The position numbers and the translations under genes are program-made. The notes under the pieces were generated by a model, which did not search any database, was not told the DNA's origin, and saw only the letters and a program-made list of their open reading frames with translations. Shown here piece after piece: positions 1-9,926 of a stretch of DNA of 64,000 bases; the stretch's first letter is position 1; each line of letters opens with the position of its first letter. Origin of the DNA: Azohydromonas australica DSM 1124. Lineage in GTDB: Bacteria > Pseudomonadota > Gammaproteobacteria > Burkholderiales > Burkholderiaceae_C. The stretch covers positions 62,001 through 126,000 of the forward strand of contig NZ_AUMO01000032.1 in the NCBI RefSeq assembly GCF_000430725.1. The letters are read 5' to 3'.

Positions 1-1
1 G

Positions 2-583
2 CTGCCCTTCGACCCGGTGGACTGGTCCGGCCTGTCGCTGAGCGTGGGCGTGGCGCTGGCCGACGCGCTGGACCCGCTGCAGCCGGGGCAGGCCCCGCGC
101 ATCGCGCTGAAGTGGCCCAACGACCTGTGGCTCGTCGACCCGGCCGTGGTCGGCCGCAAGCTCGGTGGCGTGCTCATCGAGACCGTGGCCGTGGGCCGGC
201 ACCGCATGGCTGTGATCGGCGTGGGCCTGAACCTGCATCCGCAGCCCGTGCGCGACCTCGCCACCGGCTTCGCCAGCCTCGACGAGCTCGAACCTGACAT
301 CACCCCGCCGGCCGTGCTGCACCGCGTGGCGCTGTCGCTGGCCGAGGTGCTGCGCCAGCACGAGCGCGAGGGCTTCAAGCCCTTCGCCGAGCGCTACGCG
401 CGGCGTGACCTGCTGCTGAACCGTCCGGTGAGCACCACCGCCCCGGTGTTCGAAGGCGTGGCCCGCGGCGTGGCCGAGGACGGCGCGCTGCTGGTGGAGA
501 CGGCGCAAGGGCTGCAGCGGCTGTCCAGCGGCGAGGTGAGCGTGCGGCTGTCCGGCACGCCCGTCGCGGACGGCGAGTCCTGA
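2..583 (+). CDS. birA: biotin--[acetyl-CoA-carboxylase] ligase, 3' part
   Basis: C-terminal part of biotin protein ligase, which attaches biotin to the carrier subunit of acetyl-CoA carboxylase through biotinyl-AMP. The reading frame is open to the window edge, so the N-terminal part with the biotinyl-AMP loop lies outside. Visible are the family motif KWPNDLW followed by the GRKLGGVLIE strand of the catalytic domain, an IGVGLNL core strand, and the small C-terminal SH3-like domain ending near RLSSGEVSVRL. Whether the protein also carries an N-terminal repressor domain cannot be seen. The stop overlaps the start of the SPOR-domain gene (ATGA), so the two are probably co-transcribed. The type III pantothenate kinase gene often found between them in relatives is not here. 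Confidence 0.93.
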   Translation: MPFDPVDWSGLSLSVGVALADALDPLQPGQAPRIALKWPNDLWLVDPAVVGRKLGGVLIETVAVGRHRMAVIGVGLNLHPQPVRDLATGFASLDELEPDITPPAVLHRVALSLAEVLRQHEREGFKPFAERYARRDLLLNRPVSTTAPVFEGVARGVAEDGALLVETAQGLQRLSSGEVSVRLSGTPVADGES

Positions 584-1377
584 TGCGCCGCCTGGTCGCG
601 GCGCTGCTGCTGCTCAACCTGGCGCTGCTGAGCTGGCTGCTGCTGGGCGGCAGCAGTGACCAGAAGGAGCGCGAGCCCACCCGCGTGCAGCAGCAGCTCA
701 ATCCCGAGCGCGTGCGCGTGCTGCCTCCGGAGGGCACGGCCGCCGGCGGCACCCCGTTGCGCGTCGCCCAGGCGCTGCAGGACGGCGCCTCGCCCGACGC
801 CGAGGACGCTCCCCTGGCGCCGGCCCCGGCTTCCGCGGTGGCGGCGGGCGTGGGCGCCTCCACCGCCGCCGGCGGGCTGGGACCGGTGACGGGCGCGGTG
901 ACGGCGCTCAACGCGGTATGCCTGGAAGCCGGCCCCTTCGATGCGCAGAGCCTGCCCGCGGCCGAGGCGGCGCTGGCCGCCCTGCCCCGCGGCAGCTGGC
1001 AGCGCCAGACGCTGGAGCCGGCACCGGCCTACCTGGTGTACATGGGCCGCTTCTCCGATCAGAAGACGGCGCAGCGCCGGCTGCAGGACCTGCGCCAGCG
1101 CGGCGTGGAGGCGGAGCTGGCGCATGACCTGCCGGCGCTGGAGCCGGGACTGGTGTTCAGCCGCCACACGCAGGAGGCGCAGGCCGAGGCCGCGCTGGCG
1201 GCACTGCAGTCCTCGCGCGGCCCGCGGCAGGCGCGCGTGGTGCCCACCAGCGAGGCCGCGGCCGTGCTGCTGCGCGTGGAGCACCCTACCGACGAGGTGC
1301 GCTCCCAGATCGCCGGCATGGAGCCCACGCCGGCGCTGCGCGGCGGCTTCAGGGGCTGCCGCAAGACCAAGAGCTGA
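583..1377 (+). CDS. membrane-anchored SPOR-domain protein
   Basis: A 264-residue protein with an N-terminal membrane segment (about residues 4-22, rich in Leu), an Ala/Pro/Gly-rich linker (about 30-105) and a C-terminal SPOR-like region. The clearest SPOR part is YLVYMGRFSDQKTAQRRLQDL, about residues 147-167, followed by a second repeat-like half. SPOR domains bind denuded glycan strands at the division septum, so a periplasmic cell-envelope role is likely; this is family knowledge, not shown here. It starts on the ATG that overlaps the birA stop. The product is usually annotated only as a SPOR domain-containing protein in Burkholderiales, and its exact role is unknown. Confidence 0.85.
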   Translation: MRRLVAALLLLNLALLSWLLLGGSSDQKEREPTRVQQQLNPERVRVLPPEGTAAGGTPLRVAQALQDGASPDAEDAPLAPAPASAVAAGVGASTAAGGLGPVTGAVTALNAVCLEAGPFDAQSLPAAEAALAALPRGSWQRQTLEPAPAYLVYMGRFSDQKTAQRRLQDLRQRGVEAELAHDLPALEPGLVFSRHTQEAQAEAALAALQSSRGPRQARVVPTSEAAAVLLRVEHPTDEVRSQIAGMEPTPALRGGFRGCRKTKS

Positions 1378-1428
1378 TCGCGGCGCAGCGGCAGCGGGCA
1401 GCAGGCCCGCTCCGTGCGCCCGCTGGGT

Positions 1429-3333
1429 TCAGCCCCTCCGCTGCGCCTTCTTCGCGGCCCGCCGGCCGCCCCACAGCAGCGCGCCCGATGCGGCCAGCAG
1501 GCCCAGCAGCCACGCCGGCTGCGTGGCGCCGCCGCAGATGCCGTCGCGGCCGCAGGGCCCCGCGGGGGTGGTGGGGGTCGTGACGGGAGTATTGGCGTCG
1601 AGATCCTGTGGGTTGGCGGCGTGTGCGCTGGTCAGCTCCGCGCTGTCGATGTTGGCTGCCGCCACCGCCGTGACCGAAGACGGCGAGACGGCGTAGGCCA
1701 GGGCCCGCTGGATGTCCAGGATGCCCTTGCCGCAGGTGGTTTCCGTGCAGATGCAGCGCCCGGGGTTGGCATCGGAGCAGTTGGCCATCACCGTGGAGGT
1801 CACGTGCGGCCGTGCGCTGGCTTGCAGGCCCGCCACGATCTGGTCGGCCGTCAGCGAGGAGTTGCGGGCGAGCATCAGGCTGACGGCCGCGGACACCAGC
1901 GGCGCGGAGAAGCTGGTGCCGTAGGCCGATGCGTAGCTCTCGGTGCCCGGCGTGGTGGTGCCGCCGTTGCTGGTGGTCAGCAGCCCGCTGTCGCCCAGGG
2001 CACTGCCCCAGCGGCCTATGTCGGGGCTGTCGCCGCCCACCGTGGAGATCACCAGCGACGCGCCGAAGTTGGAGTACGAGGCCTTGAAGCCATCCCGGTT
2101 GAGCGCCCCCACGCCGATGACGTTGCTGCAGTTGGCCGGGCGCGTCGGCGCGGTGTGCTCGTTGCCGGCGGCGGCCACCACCACCGCGCCGACGCCGCGT
2201 GCGTCATTGATGGCCTGCTGGTAGAGCCGACCCTCGCTGGTGCTGGTGCAGTCGGCGGAGCCACCGAAGCTGATGTTGATGACGCGTGCAGCCCGGGCGT
2301 TGGCCGGCACGTTGGTGACGGAGAGTCCCGCGGCCCAGCGGATGCCGTCGGCAATGTCCGCCACCTCCGCGCCGCACTTGCCCGCCACACGCACGGGCAG
2401 CACCAGGGCGTTCCAGTTGGCACCGGCCACGCCGGCGTTGTTGCCGGTCACGGCCGCAATCAGCCCGGCGATCTTGGTGCCGTGCCAACTGCTGGTGGCA
2501 GAACAGTCGGAGCCGAAGAGGCCGGGATTGGCCGTGCGGTCGGCGTCGCTGACGAAGTCGCCCGGGTCGCTCGGGTCGGCGTCGCGGCCGTTGCCGTCAC
2601 CCGCGTAGGCCAAGGTGCTGACGAAGTCGTAGCCGGTGCCCAGGTGAGCAGTGAGATCAGCGTGGGGCGTGATGCCGGTGTCCAGCACCGCCACCGGCAC
2701 CGCCGCCGCGGTGGAGCCATTGAAGGTGGCCCAGGCGCTCTGGAAGCCCGGCACGCCGCGGCGGCGGTCGGCCAGCACGTTGCCGCTGGCACCCCCTACC
2801 GGGAACAGCCACCACTGGCCTTCCTGGTTGAAGGGGTTGGAGGCGCTGGCCGCGAAGTAGGGATCGCTGGGCGTGCTGCTCTGCAGCGGTCGCTCCAGCG
2901 TGTTGGGCTCGGCCCAGAGCACGTCGCCGCGGGCCGCCAGGCGCCGTGCCAGGCGCCGTGCCTGCTCCAGGGTCATCACACGCTCGAAGCGCAACACCTG
3001 CGAGGCGCTGCCCGTGGCCGCGATGCGCGGCGCCGAAGGCACGTCGATGGCCGCACGGTCCAGCGCGGCTTCGCGCAGGACGCGCTGCAGCCGCTCGCGG
3101 TGCGCCTCGCCGCGCGCGCTGCGCCTGTCGGCGGACTGCGCCTGCTCGCGCGCCACCTGGACGTGCGTGGGCGCGTCGCGCAGCTGCACGATCAGTCCGT
3201 TGGCCATCTGAGGCCCCAACACCTGTGCCAGGGGCGATGACAGCTCTGCCCAGGCCGTCCCGGAAACACCAGCACCCAGCAGCGCCGCAGCAGCGGCGCC
3301 TTTCGCCCACCACATCGAGTTCTTCATTCGCAA
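1429..3333 (-). CDS. secreted S8 (subtilisin-like) serine peptidase with C-terminal sorting tail
   Basis: A 634-residue subtilase. A signal peptide (about residues 1-29, ending TAWA) leads to a propeptide of about 110 residues and then the peptidase domain. The catalytic triad is readable: Asp218 (AVLDTGI), His284 (SWHGTKIAG) and Ser474 (GTSFSAP). The region around YASAYGTSFSAP fits family S8. Cys pairs in the C-terminal third suggest disulfides in the secreted protein. The last 37 residues run from a CGG at 600-602 through a hydrophobic helix (WLLGLLAASGALL) to a basic tail (RRAAKKAQRR). This tripartite layout resembles GlyGly-CTERM tails cut by rhombosortase, and such an enzyme is encoded at 17693-18400. 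It stands alone and points toward birA. Confidence 0.92.
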   Translation of the reverse strand: MRMKNSMWWAKGAAAAALLGAGVSGTAWAELSSPLAQVLGPQMANGLIVQLRDAPTHVQVAREQAQSADRRSARGEAHRERLQRVLREAALDRAAIDVPSAPRIAATGSASQVLRFERVMTLEQARRLARRLAARGDVLWAEPNTLERPLQSSTPSDPYFAASASNPFNQEGQWWLFPVGGASGNVLADRRRGVPGFQSAWATFNGSTAAAVPVAVLDTGITPHADLTAHLGTGYDFVSTLAYAGDGNGRDADPSDPGDFVSDADRTANPGLFGSDCSATSSWHGTKIAGLIAAVTGNNAGVAGANWNALVLPVRVAGKCGAEVADIADGIRWAAGLSVTNVPANARAARVINISFGGSADCTSTSEGRLYQQAINDARGVGAVVVAAAGNEHTAPTRPANCSNVIGVGALNRDGFKASYSNFGASLVISTVGGDSPDIGRWGSALGDSGLLTTSNGGTTTPGTESYASAYGTSFSAPLVSAAVSLMLARNSSLTADQIVAGLQASARPHVTSTVMANCSDANPGRCICTETTCGKGILDIQRALAYAVSPSSVTAVAAANIDSAELTSAHAANPQDLDANTPVTTPTTPAGPCGRDGICGGATQPAWLLGLLAASGALLWGGRRAAKKAQRRG

Positions 3334-3446
3334 TCGCCTGAGCGTGAGGAGGCGGCCAATATAAAGGCCTGTTCAAAGCCGCCACGTTGCCGCGGCTGGC
3401 ACGTTCCCGCGCATGGCAGCGAGCGGCACGCCGGTGCCGCGCCCAT

Positions 3447-3470
3447 GAAAAAGCCGCCCGAAGGCGGCTT
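3447..3470 (-). terminator. intrinsic terminator of gap
   Basis: On the minus strand the perfect 8-bp stem AAGCCGCC/GGCGGCTT closes a TTCG tetraloop and is followed by a short T run. It lies about 35 bases beyond the gap stop codon. Confidence 0.85.
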
Positions 3471-3504
3471 TCCGTTGAAGCAGGGTACGAAACCGCGCGG
3501 CCGG

Positions 3505-4566
<1,062 letters not shown>

Positions 4567-4578
4567 CTACCGAATCAA

Positions 4579-6627
4579 TTACTTGCCCAGCACGGCACGC
4601 ACGGTGGCGACCACGTTCTCGGCCGTGAAGCCGAAGTGCTTGAACAGCACGCCCGCCGGGGCGCTCTCGCCGTAGGTGTCGATGCCCACCACGGCGGCAC
4701 AGCCGTACTTCCACCAGAAGTCGGTCACGCCCGCCTCCACGGCGATGCGCGGCAGCCCCTCGGGCAGCACCGAGACCTTGTAGTCGCGGCTCTGGCGGTC
4801 GAACACGGTGGTGCTGGGCACCGAGACCACGCGCACGGCGATGCCGGCCACGGCCAGCTGCTGCTGCGCGTGCAGCGCCAGCTGCACCTCGGAGCCGGTG
4901 GCCACGATCACGGCCTGCGCCTTCTTCTTCAGGCCCACCTCGCTGGGCTCGGCCAGCACGTAGGCGCCCTTGGCGATCTCGTCCAGGCCGGACTTGGGCA
5001 GGTAGGCCAGGTTCTGGCGGCTGAGCAGCAGCGCCGACGGGCGCGCCTTGTTCAGCAGCGCGGTGCTCCAGGCCACGGCCGTCTCGGCGGTGTCGGCGGG
5101 GCGCCAGACGTCGAGGTTCGGGATCAGGCGCAGCGCCGCGGCGTGCTCCACGCTCTGGTGCGTGGGGCCGTCCTCGCCCAGGCCGATGGAGTCGTGCGTG
5201 AAGACGTGGATCACGCGCGCCTTCATCAGCGCGGCCATGCGGATGGCGTTGCGGCTGTAGTCGCTGAAGGTCAGGAAGGTGCCGCCGTAGGGGATGTAGC
5301 CGCCGTGCAGCGCCACGCCGTTCATGATCGCGGCCATGCCGAACTCGCGCACGCCGTAGTTGATGTGGCGTCCGCCGTTGGGCTTGCCCTCGGCGTCGAA
5401 GCGCAGCGCGGCCGTGCTGCTGGTGTTCGTGAGGTTGGAGCCCGTCAGGTCGGCCGAGCCGCCCAGCAGCTCGGGCAGCGACTTGGTGAAGAACTCCAGC
5501 GCGATCTGGCTGGCCTTGCGGGAGGCGACCGTCTCGGCCTTCTCGTGCGCGGCGATGGCGGCGTCCACGGCCACCTGCGCGAAGTTGGCGGGCAGCTCGC
5601 CGGCCATGCGGCGCTGGAACTCGGCGGCCAGCTCGGGGAAGGCGGCGGCGTAGGCGTCGAAGCGCTGCTGCCACTCGGCCTGCGCCGCGGCGCCGCGCTC
5701 CTTGGCGTCCCAGGCCTGGTAGGCCTGCTCGGGGATCACGAAGGGCTCGTGGCTCCAGCCCAGCTTGGCGCGGGTGAGCGCGATTTCCTCGTGGCCCAGC
5801 GCCTCGCCGTGCGCCTTGGCGGTGCCGGCGCGGTTGGGCGAGCCGTGGCCGATGTTGGTCTTGCAGATCACCAGCGTGGGCTGGCCGGTGACGGTCTTGG
5901 CCGCGTCCAGCGCCGCGTCCACGGCTTCCACGTCGTGGCCGTCGATGGGGCCGATGACGTTCCAGCCGTAGGCCTCGAAGCGCTTGCGCGCGTCGTCCAC
6001 GTACCAGGGCGTGACTTGGCCGTCGATGCTGATGCCGTTGTCGTCGTACAGGGCGGTGAGCTTGTCGAGCTTCCAGGCACCGGCCAGGGCGCAGGCCTCG
6101 TGGCTAATGCCTTCCATCAGGCAGCCGTCACCCAGGAAGACGTAGGTGCGGTGGTCGACGACGGTGTGGCCTTCGCGGTTGAACTCCGCGGCCAGCAGCT
6201 TCTCCGCCAGCGCCATGCCCACCGCGTTGGTGATGCCCTGGCCCAGCGGGCCGGTGGTGGTTTCCACGCCGGGGGTGATGCCGACCTCGGGGTGGCCCGG
6301 GGTCTTGCTGTGCATCTGGCGGAAGTTGCGCAGCTCCTCGATGGGCAGCGCGTAGCCCGTGAGGTGCAGCAGCGCGTAGATCAGCATCGAGCCGTGCCCG
6401 TTGGAGAGCACGAAGCGGTCGCGGTCGGCCCAGTGCGGGTCTTGCGGGTTGTGGCGCAGGTGGCGGTCCCAGAGCGCGACCGCCATGTCCGCCATGCCCA
6501 TGGGCGCGCCGGGATGGCCGGAGTTGGCCTGCTGCACGGCATCCATGGCCAGCGCACGGATGGCATTGGCCATCAGGGTGCTGGGATCCTGGGCGGCTTC
6601 TTGAGGGAGATCGGCGACGAGGTCCAT
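4579..6627 (-). CDS. tkt: transketolase
   Basis: Thiamine-diphosphate enzyme that moves two-carbon units between sugar phosphates in the pentose phosphate pathway; Burkholderiales with a Calvin cycle also use it there. The 682-residue length is typical. Seen are the N-terminal [14 protein letters not shown] motif, the ThDP/Mg-binding [13 protein letters not shown] region (about 155-170) with a later DDNGISIDG, the [10 protein letters not shown] motif of the pyrimidine-binding domain, and a complete C-terminal domain. It lies upstream of gap on the same strand. A cbb-type duplicate cannot be excluded, but no other Calvin-cycle gene is near, so this is probably the housekeeping copy. Confidence 0.97.
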   Translation of the reverse strand: MDLVADLPQEAAQDPSTLMANAIRALAMDAVQQANSGHPGAPMGMADMAVALWDRHLRHNPQDPHWADRDRFVLSNGHGSMLIYALLHLTGYALPIEELRNFRQMHSKTPGHPEVGITPGVETTTGPLGQGITNAVGMALAEKLLAAEFNREGHTVVDHRTYVFLGDGCLMEGISHEACALAGAWKLDKLTALYDDNGISIDGQVTPWYVDDARKRFEAYGWNVIGPIDGHDVEAVDAALDAAKTVTGQPTLVICKTNIGHGSPNRAGTAKAHGEALGHEEIALTRAKLGWSHEPFVIPEQAYQAWDAKERGAAAQAEWQQRFDAYAAAFPELAAEFQRRMAGELPANFAQVAVDAAIAAHEKAETVASRKASQIALEFFTKSLPELLGGSADLTGSNLTNTSSTAALRFDAEGKPNGGRHINYGVREFGMAAIMNGVALHGGYIPYGGTFLTFSDYSRNAIRMAALMKARVIHVFTHDSIGLGEDGPTHQSVEHAAALRLIPNLDVWRPADTAETAVAWSTALLNKARPSALLLSRQNLAYLPKSGLDEIAKGAYVLAEPSEVGLKKKAQAVIVATGSEVQLALHAQQQLAVAGIAVRVVSVPSTTVFDRQSRDYKVSVLPEGLPRIAVEAGVTDFWWKYGCAAVVGIDTYGESAPAGVLFKHFGFTAENVVATVRAVLGK

Positions 6628-6805
6628 GCGGTTTCGAGCTCGTGGGCAGCAAAAACGCGGATTTTATGCCGCCCCCCAAACGGTCCCTGACTCCGGGGCT
6701 GCGACGCGCCTCATGCGCGTGCGCATTCGGCACCGGAAAGCCTTGACCGGCATCAATGCGCGCCGGCCCGGTGCTGCCACGCTGCAAGGGCACAAGGAGG
6801 ACCCC

Positions 6806-7384
6806 ATGCGCCACGCTTCGCTGACGATCATCAACGACGAGCACCAGGCCCTGGCCGCCATGCTGCGCTCGCTGTCCATGCTGCTGGCCCAGTCGAGGCG
6901 CGAGCAGAAGCTGCCCAGCTTCGAGCTGCTGCGGGCGATGCTGTTCTACATCGACGAGTTTCCCGAGCGGCTGCACCACACCAAGGAGACGCAGCTGCTG
7001 TTCCCGCGCCTGCGCGAGCGCTGCCCGGACTTGGTCCCGGTGCTGGACGCGCTGGACGCCGACCACGCCCAGGGCGAGCGCGCCATCCGCGAGCTGGAGC
7101 ACGCGCTGCTGGCCTTCGAGATGATGGGCGAGACCCGCCGCGAGGCCTTCGAGGCCGCGGCCGAGCGCTACGTCAACTTCTACCTGGCGCACATGGGCAC
7201 CGAGGAGAACCTGGTGTTGCCCGCGGCCGAGAAGCACCTGCTGGCCGAGGACTGGGCCGAGCTCGACGCCGAGTTCGCAGCCAACCGCGACCCCCTCACC
7301 GGCCACGAGCCCGACCAGGCGTACCGGCCGCTGTTCACGCGCATCCTCAACATGGCGCCGGCGCCGATCGGGCTGGGAAGCTGA
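6806..7384 (+). CDS. hemerythrin-like (HHE) domain protein
   Basis: A 192-residue soluble helical protein. The hemerythrin-type ligands are visible as NDEHQAL near the N terminus, LHHTKETQLLFPRL (about 52-65), DADHAQGE (about 85-92) and HMGTEENLVLP (about 130-140), the spacing expected for a diiron four-helix bundle. Such proteins bind oxygen, NO or iron in the cytoplasm, but the ligand here is unknown. The start at 6806 is supported by AAGGAGG six bases upstream; an in-frame extension to 6626 has no such signal and overlaps the tkt promoter region. It is followed at once by an intrinsic terminator, so it is a single-gene unit divergent from tkt. Confidence 0.88.
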   Translation: MRHASLTIINDEHQALAAMLRSLSMLLAQSRREQKLPSFELLRAMLFYIDEFPERLHHTKETQLLFPRLRERCPDLVPVLDALDADHAQGERAIRELEHALLAFEMMGETRREAFEAAAERYVNFYLAHMGTEENLVLPAAEKHLLAEDWAELDAEFAANRDPLTGHEPDQAYRPLFTRILNMAPAPIGLGS

Positions 7385-7418
7385 AGCCGCCCGCACGCGC
7401 TTTCTCTCCCTGACCAAG

Positions 7419-7446
7419 GACGCCGGCTTCGTGCCGGCGTTTTTGC
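7419..7446 (+). terminator. intrinsic terminator after hemerythrin-like gene
   Basis: A 7-bp stem CGCCGGC/GCCGGCG with a 5-base loop is followed by five T residues. It lies 35 bases after the stop. Confidence 0.88.
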
Positions 7447-7503
7447 TTTTCGGTGCGAAGCCTCCCCTCAGCAGCGCCGTGATGTCCCCTTCCGGCATCC
7501 CTC

Positions 7504-7920
7504 TGTGCACAAGCCTGCTCTAGCCCACAGCTTGTTCAAAGCCTTGTCAGCAATGAACTTTTTCCGGTTCGACGCTGCGTGAAAAGCCGTGTGGACAAGC
7601 CTTCAGGCGCTCACAGCTTCTCCACCGTTTTGCCCTGAAACGCGGCTTTTGAACCTTTCCGGATTCGTTCGCTTGTCCTGGTTCGCCGGTTTTTCTTCTC
7701 CAAGGATGTTCATTTTTAAGAGTGGTCGTCGTGGTAGAGGCCGCCCGGGCCTGTGGATAACCGGCGTTTGTTCTTGCGCGGCTTGAACTTGGCCGCGGCC
7801 GAAGGCTGGGGACCGCACCGCTGTTTGTTCCGGTGCGAACAGAGAACAAACATCGCCGACCGGCCCCGGGCTGTGGACAAGCCCGAGTTGTTGTGCGCGC
7901 TGACCACAGCCTTGTGCACA
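7504..7920. other. non-coding stretch with five DnaA-box-like 9-mers
   Basis: The 520 bases from 7447 to 7965 hold no convincing gene and are less GC-rich than their surroundings. Five 9-mers match or nearly match the DnaA box TTATNCACA: TTGTGCACA (minus, 7504-7512), TTGTCCACA (minus, 7590-7598), the perfect TTATCCACA (minus, 7752-7760), TTGTCCACA (minus, 7872-7880) and TTGTGCACA (plus, 7912-7920). The four imperfect ones share the TTGT variant. An AT-richer patch lies at about 7690-7725. dnaA, dnaN, rpmH and parAB are not near, and highly expressed genes on both sides (gap, tkt, sucCD, recA, mreB) are all on the minus strand, which argues against a bidirectional origin here. A DnaA-titrating or DnaA-regulated region is the more likely reading. 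Confidence 0.45.
7822..7852. repeat. short inverted repeat in non-coding stretch
   Basis: Perfect 9-bp arms TGTTTGTTC and GAACAAACA are separated by 13 bases, between two of the DnaA-box-like motifs. It could be an operator for the downstream nucleotidyltransferase gene or part of a protein-binding array. It has no T tract on either strand, so it is not a terminator. Confidence 0.4.
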
Positions 7921-7965
7921 GGCGCGTCAAAGGGAGGTGGAAAGGCCGGTCCTACACTGCCGCGC

Positions 7966-8676
7966 ATGACTGTTTCAGCCTTGATCCTGGCCGCCGGCCG
8001 CGGCGAGCGCATGCGGCCGCTGAGCGACCGGACCCCCAAACCGTTGCTGTCCGTGCAGGGGCGGCGCCTCATCGAATGGCACCTGCTCGCGCTGGCGCGC
8101 GCGGGCGTGCGCCGGGTGGTGGTCAACACCGCTTGGCTGGAAGAGCAGTTCGAGCCCGCACTGGGCGACGGGGCGCGCTACGGGCTGGAAATCCTGTATT
8201 CCCATGAAGGCCGCGACCATGGCGGCGCGCTGGAAACCGCCGGCGGAATGAAGAAGGCGCTGCCGCTGCTGGGCGACAGCTTCTGGGTGGTGTCGGGCGA
8301 CGTGTTCGTGCCCACCTTCTCCTTCGACGCCGAGGCCGTGCGCCGCTTCGAAGCCAGCGGCCAACTGGCCAGGCTGTGGCTGACTGACAACCCGCCGCAC
8401 CACCCGGGCGGCGACTTCGGCATCCGCGACGGCCTGGCCGTGCGCGATGCGCAAACCCGATTCACTTGGACCAGCCTGGGCCTGTTCCGCCGCGCCTTCG
8501 TGGAGGAGCTGATGGCCGATCTGCCTCCGGGCACCAAGGCGCCGCTGCGCCCGTACCTGGACGCCGCGATCGAGCGCCGCGTCCTGGGCGCCGAGCGCTG
8601 GCTGGAGGCCTGGACCGACGTGGGCACGCCCGAGCGGCTGGCGGCCCTGGACGCACAAGGCGAACACACCGCATGA
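7966..8676 (+). CDS. MurU-like sugar-1-phosphate nucleotidyltransferase
   Basis: A 236-residue NTP-transferase-fold protein. The nucleotide-binding signature LILAAGRGERMRPLSDRTPKPLL begins at residue 6, with a catalytic-type SGDVFV at about residue 107. Its closest recognisable relative is MurU, which makes UDP-MurNAc from MurNAc-1-phosphate in peptidoglycan recycling; mannose-1-phosphate guanylyltransferase is the alternative. The start is the ATG at 7966, where the conserved N terminus begins; the open frame upstream crosses the DnaA-box region and has no family similarity. Its usual partner kinase gene amgK is not adjacent. Its stop overlaps the next gene (ATGA), so the two are co-transcribed. 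Confidence 0.85.
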   Translation: MTVSALILAAGRGERMRPLSDRTPKPLLSVQGRRLIEWHLLALARAGVRRVVVNTAWLEEQFEPALGDGARYGLEILYSHEGRDHGGALETAGGMKKALPLLGDSFWVVSGDVFVPTFSFDAEAVRRFEASGQLARLWLTDNPPHHPGGDFGIRDGLAVRDAQTRFTWTSLGLFRRAFVEELMADLPPGTKAPLRPYLDAAIERRVLGAERWLEAWTDVGTPERLAALDAQGEHTA

Positions 8677-9905
8677 GCACCATTTCTTCCTCGTCCAACG
8701 CTTCCACCATGGCCGCCGTGCCGGCGGCCTCGCGCATCGCCGTGGTGGGCGCCGGCCCGGTGGGCCTGGCGCTGGGACTGATGGCGGCGCGGCAGCTGCC
8801 GCAGGCGCAAATTTCCCTCTTCGACAGCCGCAGCGCCGACAAGGACGTCTCCGGCGACCCGCGCGTGCTGGCGCTGTCGCTGGGCAGCGTGCAGCTGCTG
8901 CAGCAGCTGAAAGCCTGGAATGCCGCGAGCGCGCAGCCGATCCAGGACGTGCTCGTCTCGCAGCAGCCGCCGGGCACCTTGCCGCTGGGCGGCGAGCCGC
9001 AGGTGCGCATCAGCGCCGTGGAAGAGGCAGTGCCGATGCTGGGCGCGGTGCAGTCCTACGGCGCGGTGGTGGCGCCGCTGCAGCGCGCGTGGCTGGAGCA
9101 GGCCGCGGCCGAGCCGCAGCGGCTGTTCACCCGCTTTGGCACGCCGGTGGCGTCGATCAAGCCGCTGCCGCAGGGCGTGGAGGTGGATGCCGGCATCGCC
9201 GAGAGTTTTGATCTGGCCGTGGTGGCCGAGGGCGGCGTGTTCGCCGAGCAGGCGCGCAGGTCCATCGCGCGCGACTACGGGCAGACGGCGTGGATCGGCA
9301 CCGTGACGCTGGAGGGCGGCCGTCCGGGCCTGGCCATCGAGCGTTTCACGCGCCAGGGCCCGGCCGCCCTGCTGCCGCTGCCGCCGGGGCCGGACGGCCT
9401 GCATCGCGCCGCGCTGGTGTGGTGCGTGGACAGCCGCGACGACCCCGTGAAGGATTTGACCGACACGCAGCGGCTGCTGGTGCTGTCGAACGTCTTCCCG
9501 GCCGAGGCGGGCCGGCTGGTGGCGGTGACGCCGATGAAGGCTTTCGCGCTGGGGCTGAATGCCGAGCGCACGCTGGCGCGGGACCGCACCGTGCGCATCG
9601 GCAACGCGGCGCAGACGCTGCACCCGGTGGCCGGCCAGGGCTTGAACCTGGGTTTGCGCGACGCCTATGCGCTGGTGCACGCGCTCAAGCGCAGCGGCTC
9701 GGTGGAAGCCGCGCTGCGCCGCGTGGAATTCCAGCGTGCCCCCGACCGCTGGAGCGTGATCGCGGCCACCGATTTCCTGGCGCGCAGCTTCACCTGGCAA
9801 TTGCCGGGACTGCCGACGGCGCGGGCGCTGGGGCTGGCGCTATTGCAGGCGGTGCCGCCGCTGAAATCGGCGCTGGCGCGGCAGATGATGTTTGGGAGGC
9901 GGTGA
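8673..9905 (+). CDS. UbiH/UbiF/Coq6-family FAD monooxygenase
   Basis: A 410-residue flavoprotein hydroxylase of the type that hydroxylates the ubiquinone ring. It has the FAD-binding GxGxxG motif (VVGAGPVGLALG, about residues 24-35), the second FAD motif RIGNAAQTLHPVAGQGLNLGLRD-like (about 308-330), and the intervening substrate region. The start at 8673 overlaps the stop of the nucleotidyltransferase gene. In relatives an aminopeptidase P gene (pepP) commonly lies between these two; it is missing here. Which ring position is hydroxylated cannot be told from sequence, so no symbol is given. Confidence 0.88.
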   Translation: MSTISSSSNASTMAAVPAASRIAVVGAGPVGLALGLMAARQLPQAQISLFDSRSADKDVSGDPRVLALSLGSVQLLQQLKAWNAASAQPIQDVLVSQQPPGTLPLGGEPQVRISAVEEAVPMLGAVQSYGAVVAPLQRAWLEQAAAEPQRLFTRFGTPVASIKPLPQGVEVDAGIAESFDLAVVAEGGVFAEQARRSIARDYGQTAWIGTVTLEGGRPGLAIERFTRQGPAALLPLPPGPDGLHRAALVWCVDSRDDPVKDLTDTQRLLVLSNVFPAEAGRLVAVTPMKAFALGLNAERTLARDRTVRIGNAAQTLHPVAGQGLNLGLRDAYALVHALKRSGSVEAALRRVEFQRAPDRWSVIAATDFLARSFTWQLPGLPTARALGLALLQAVPPLKSALARQMMFGRR

Positions 9906-9926
9906 AAGGCGCGCTCCCTGCGCCGC

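Noticed and set aside
7504-7920. Calling the DnaA-box cluster the chromosomal origin
   Set aside because: No dnaA, dnaN, gyrB, rpmH or partition genes, and strongly expressed genes on both sides are on the same strand. Kept only as a cluster of motifs.
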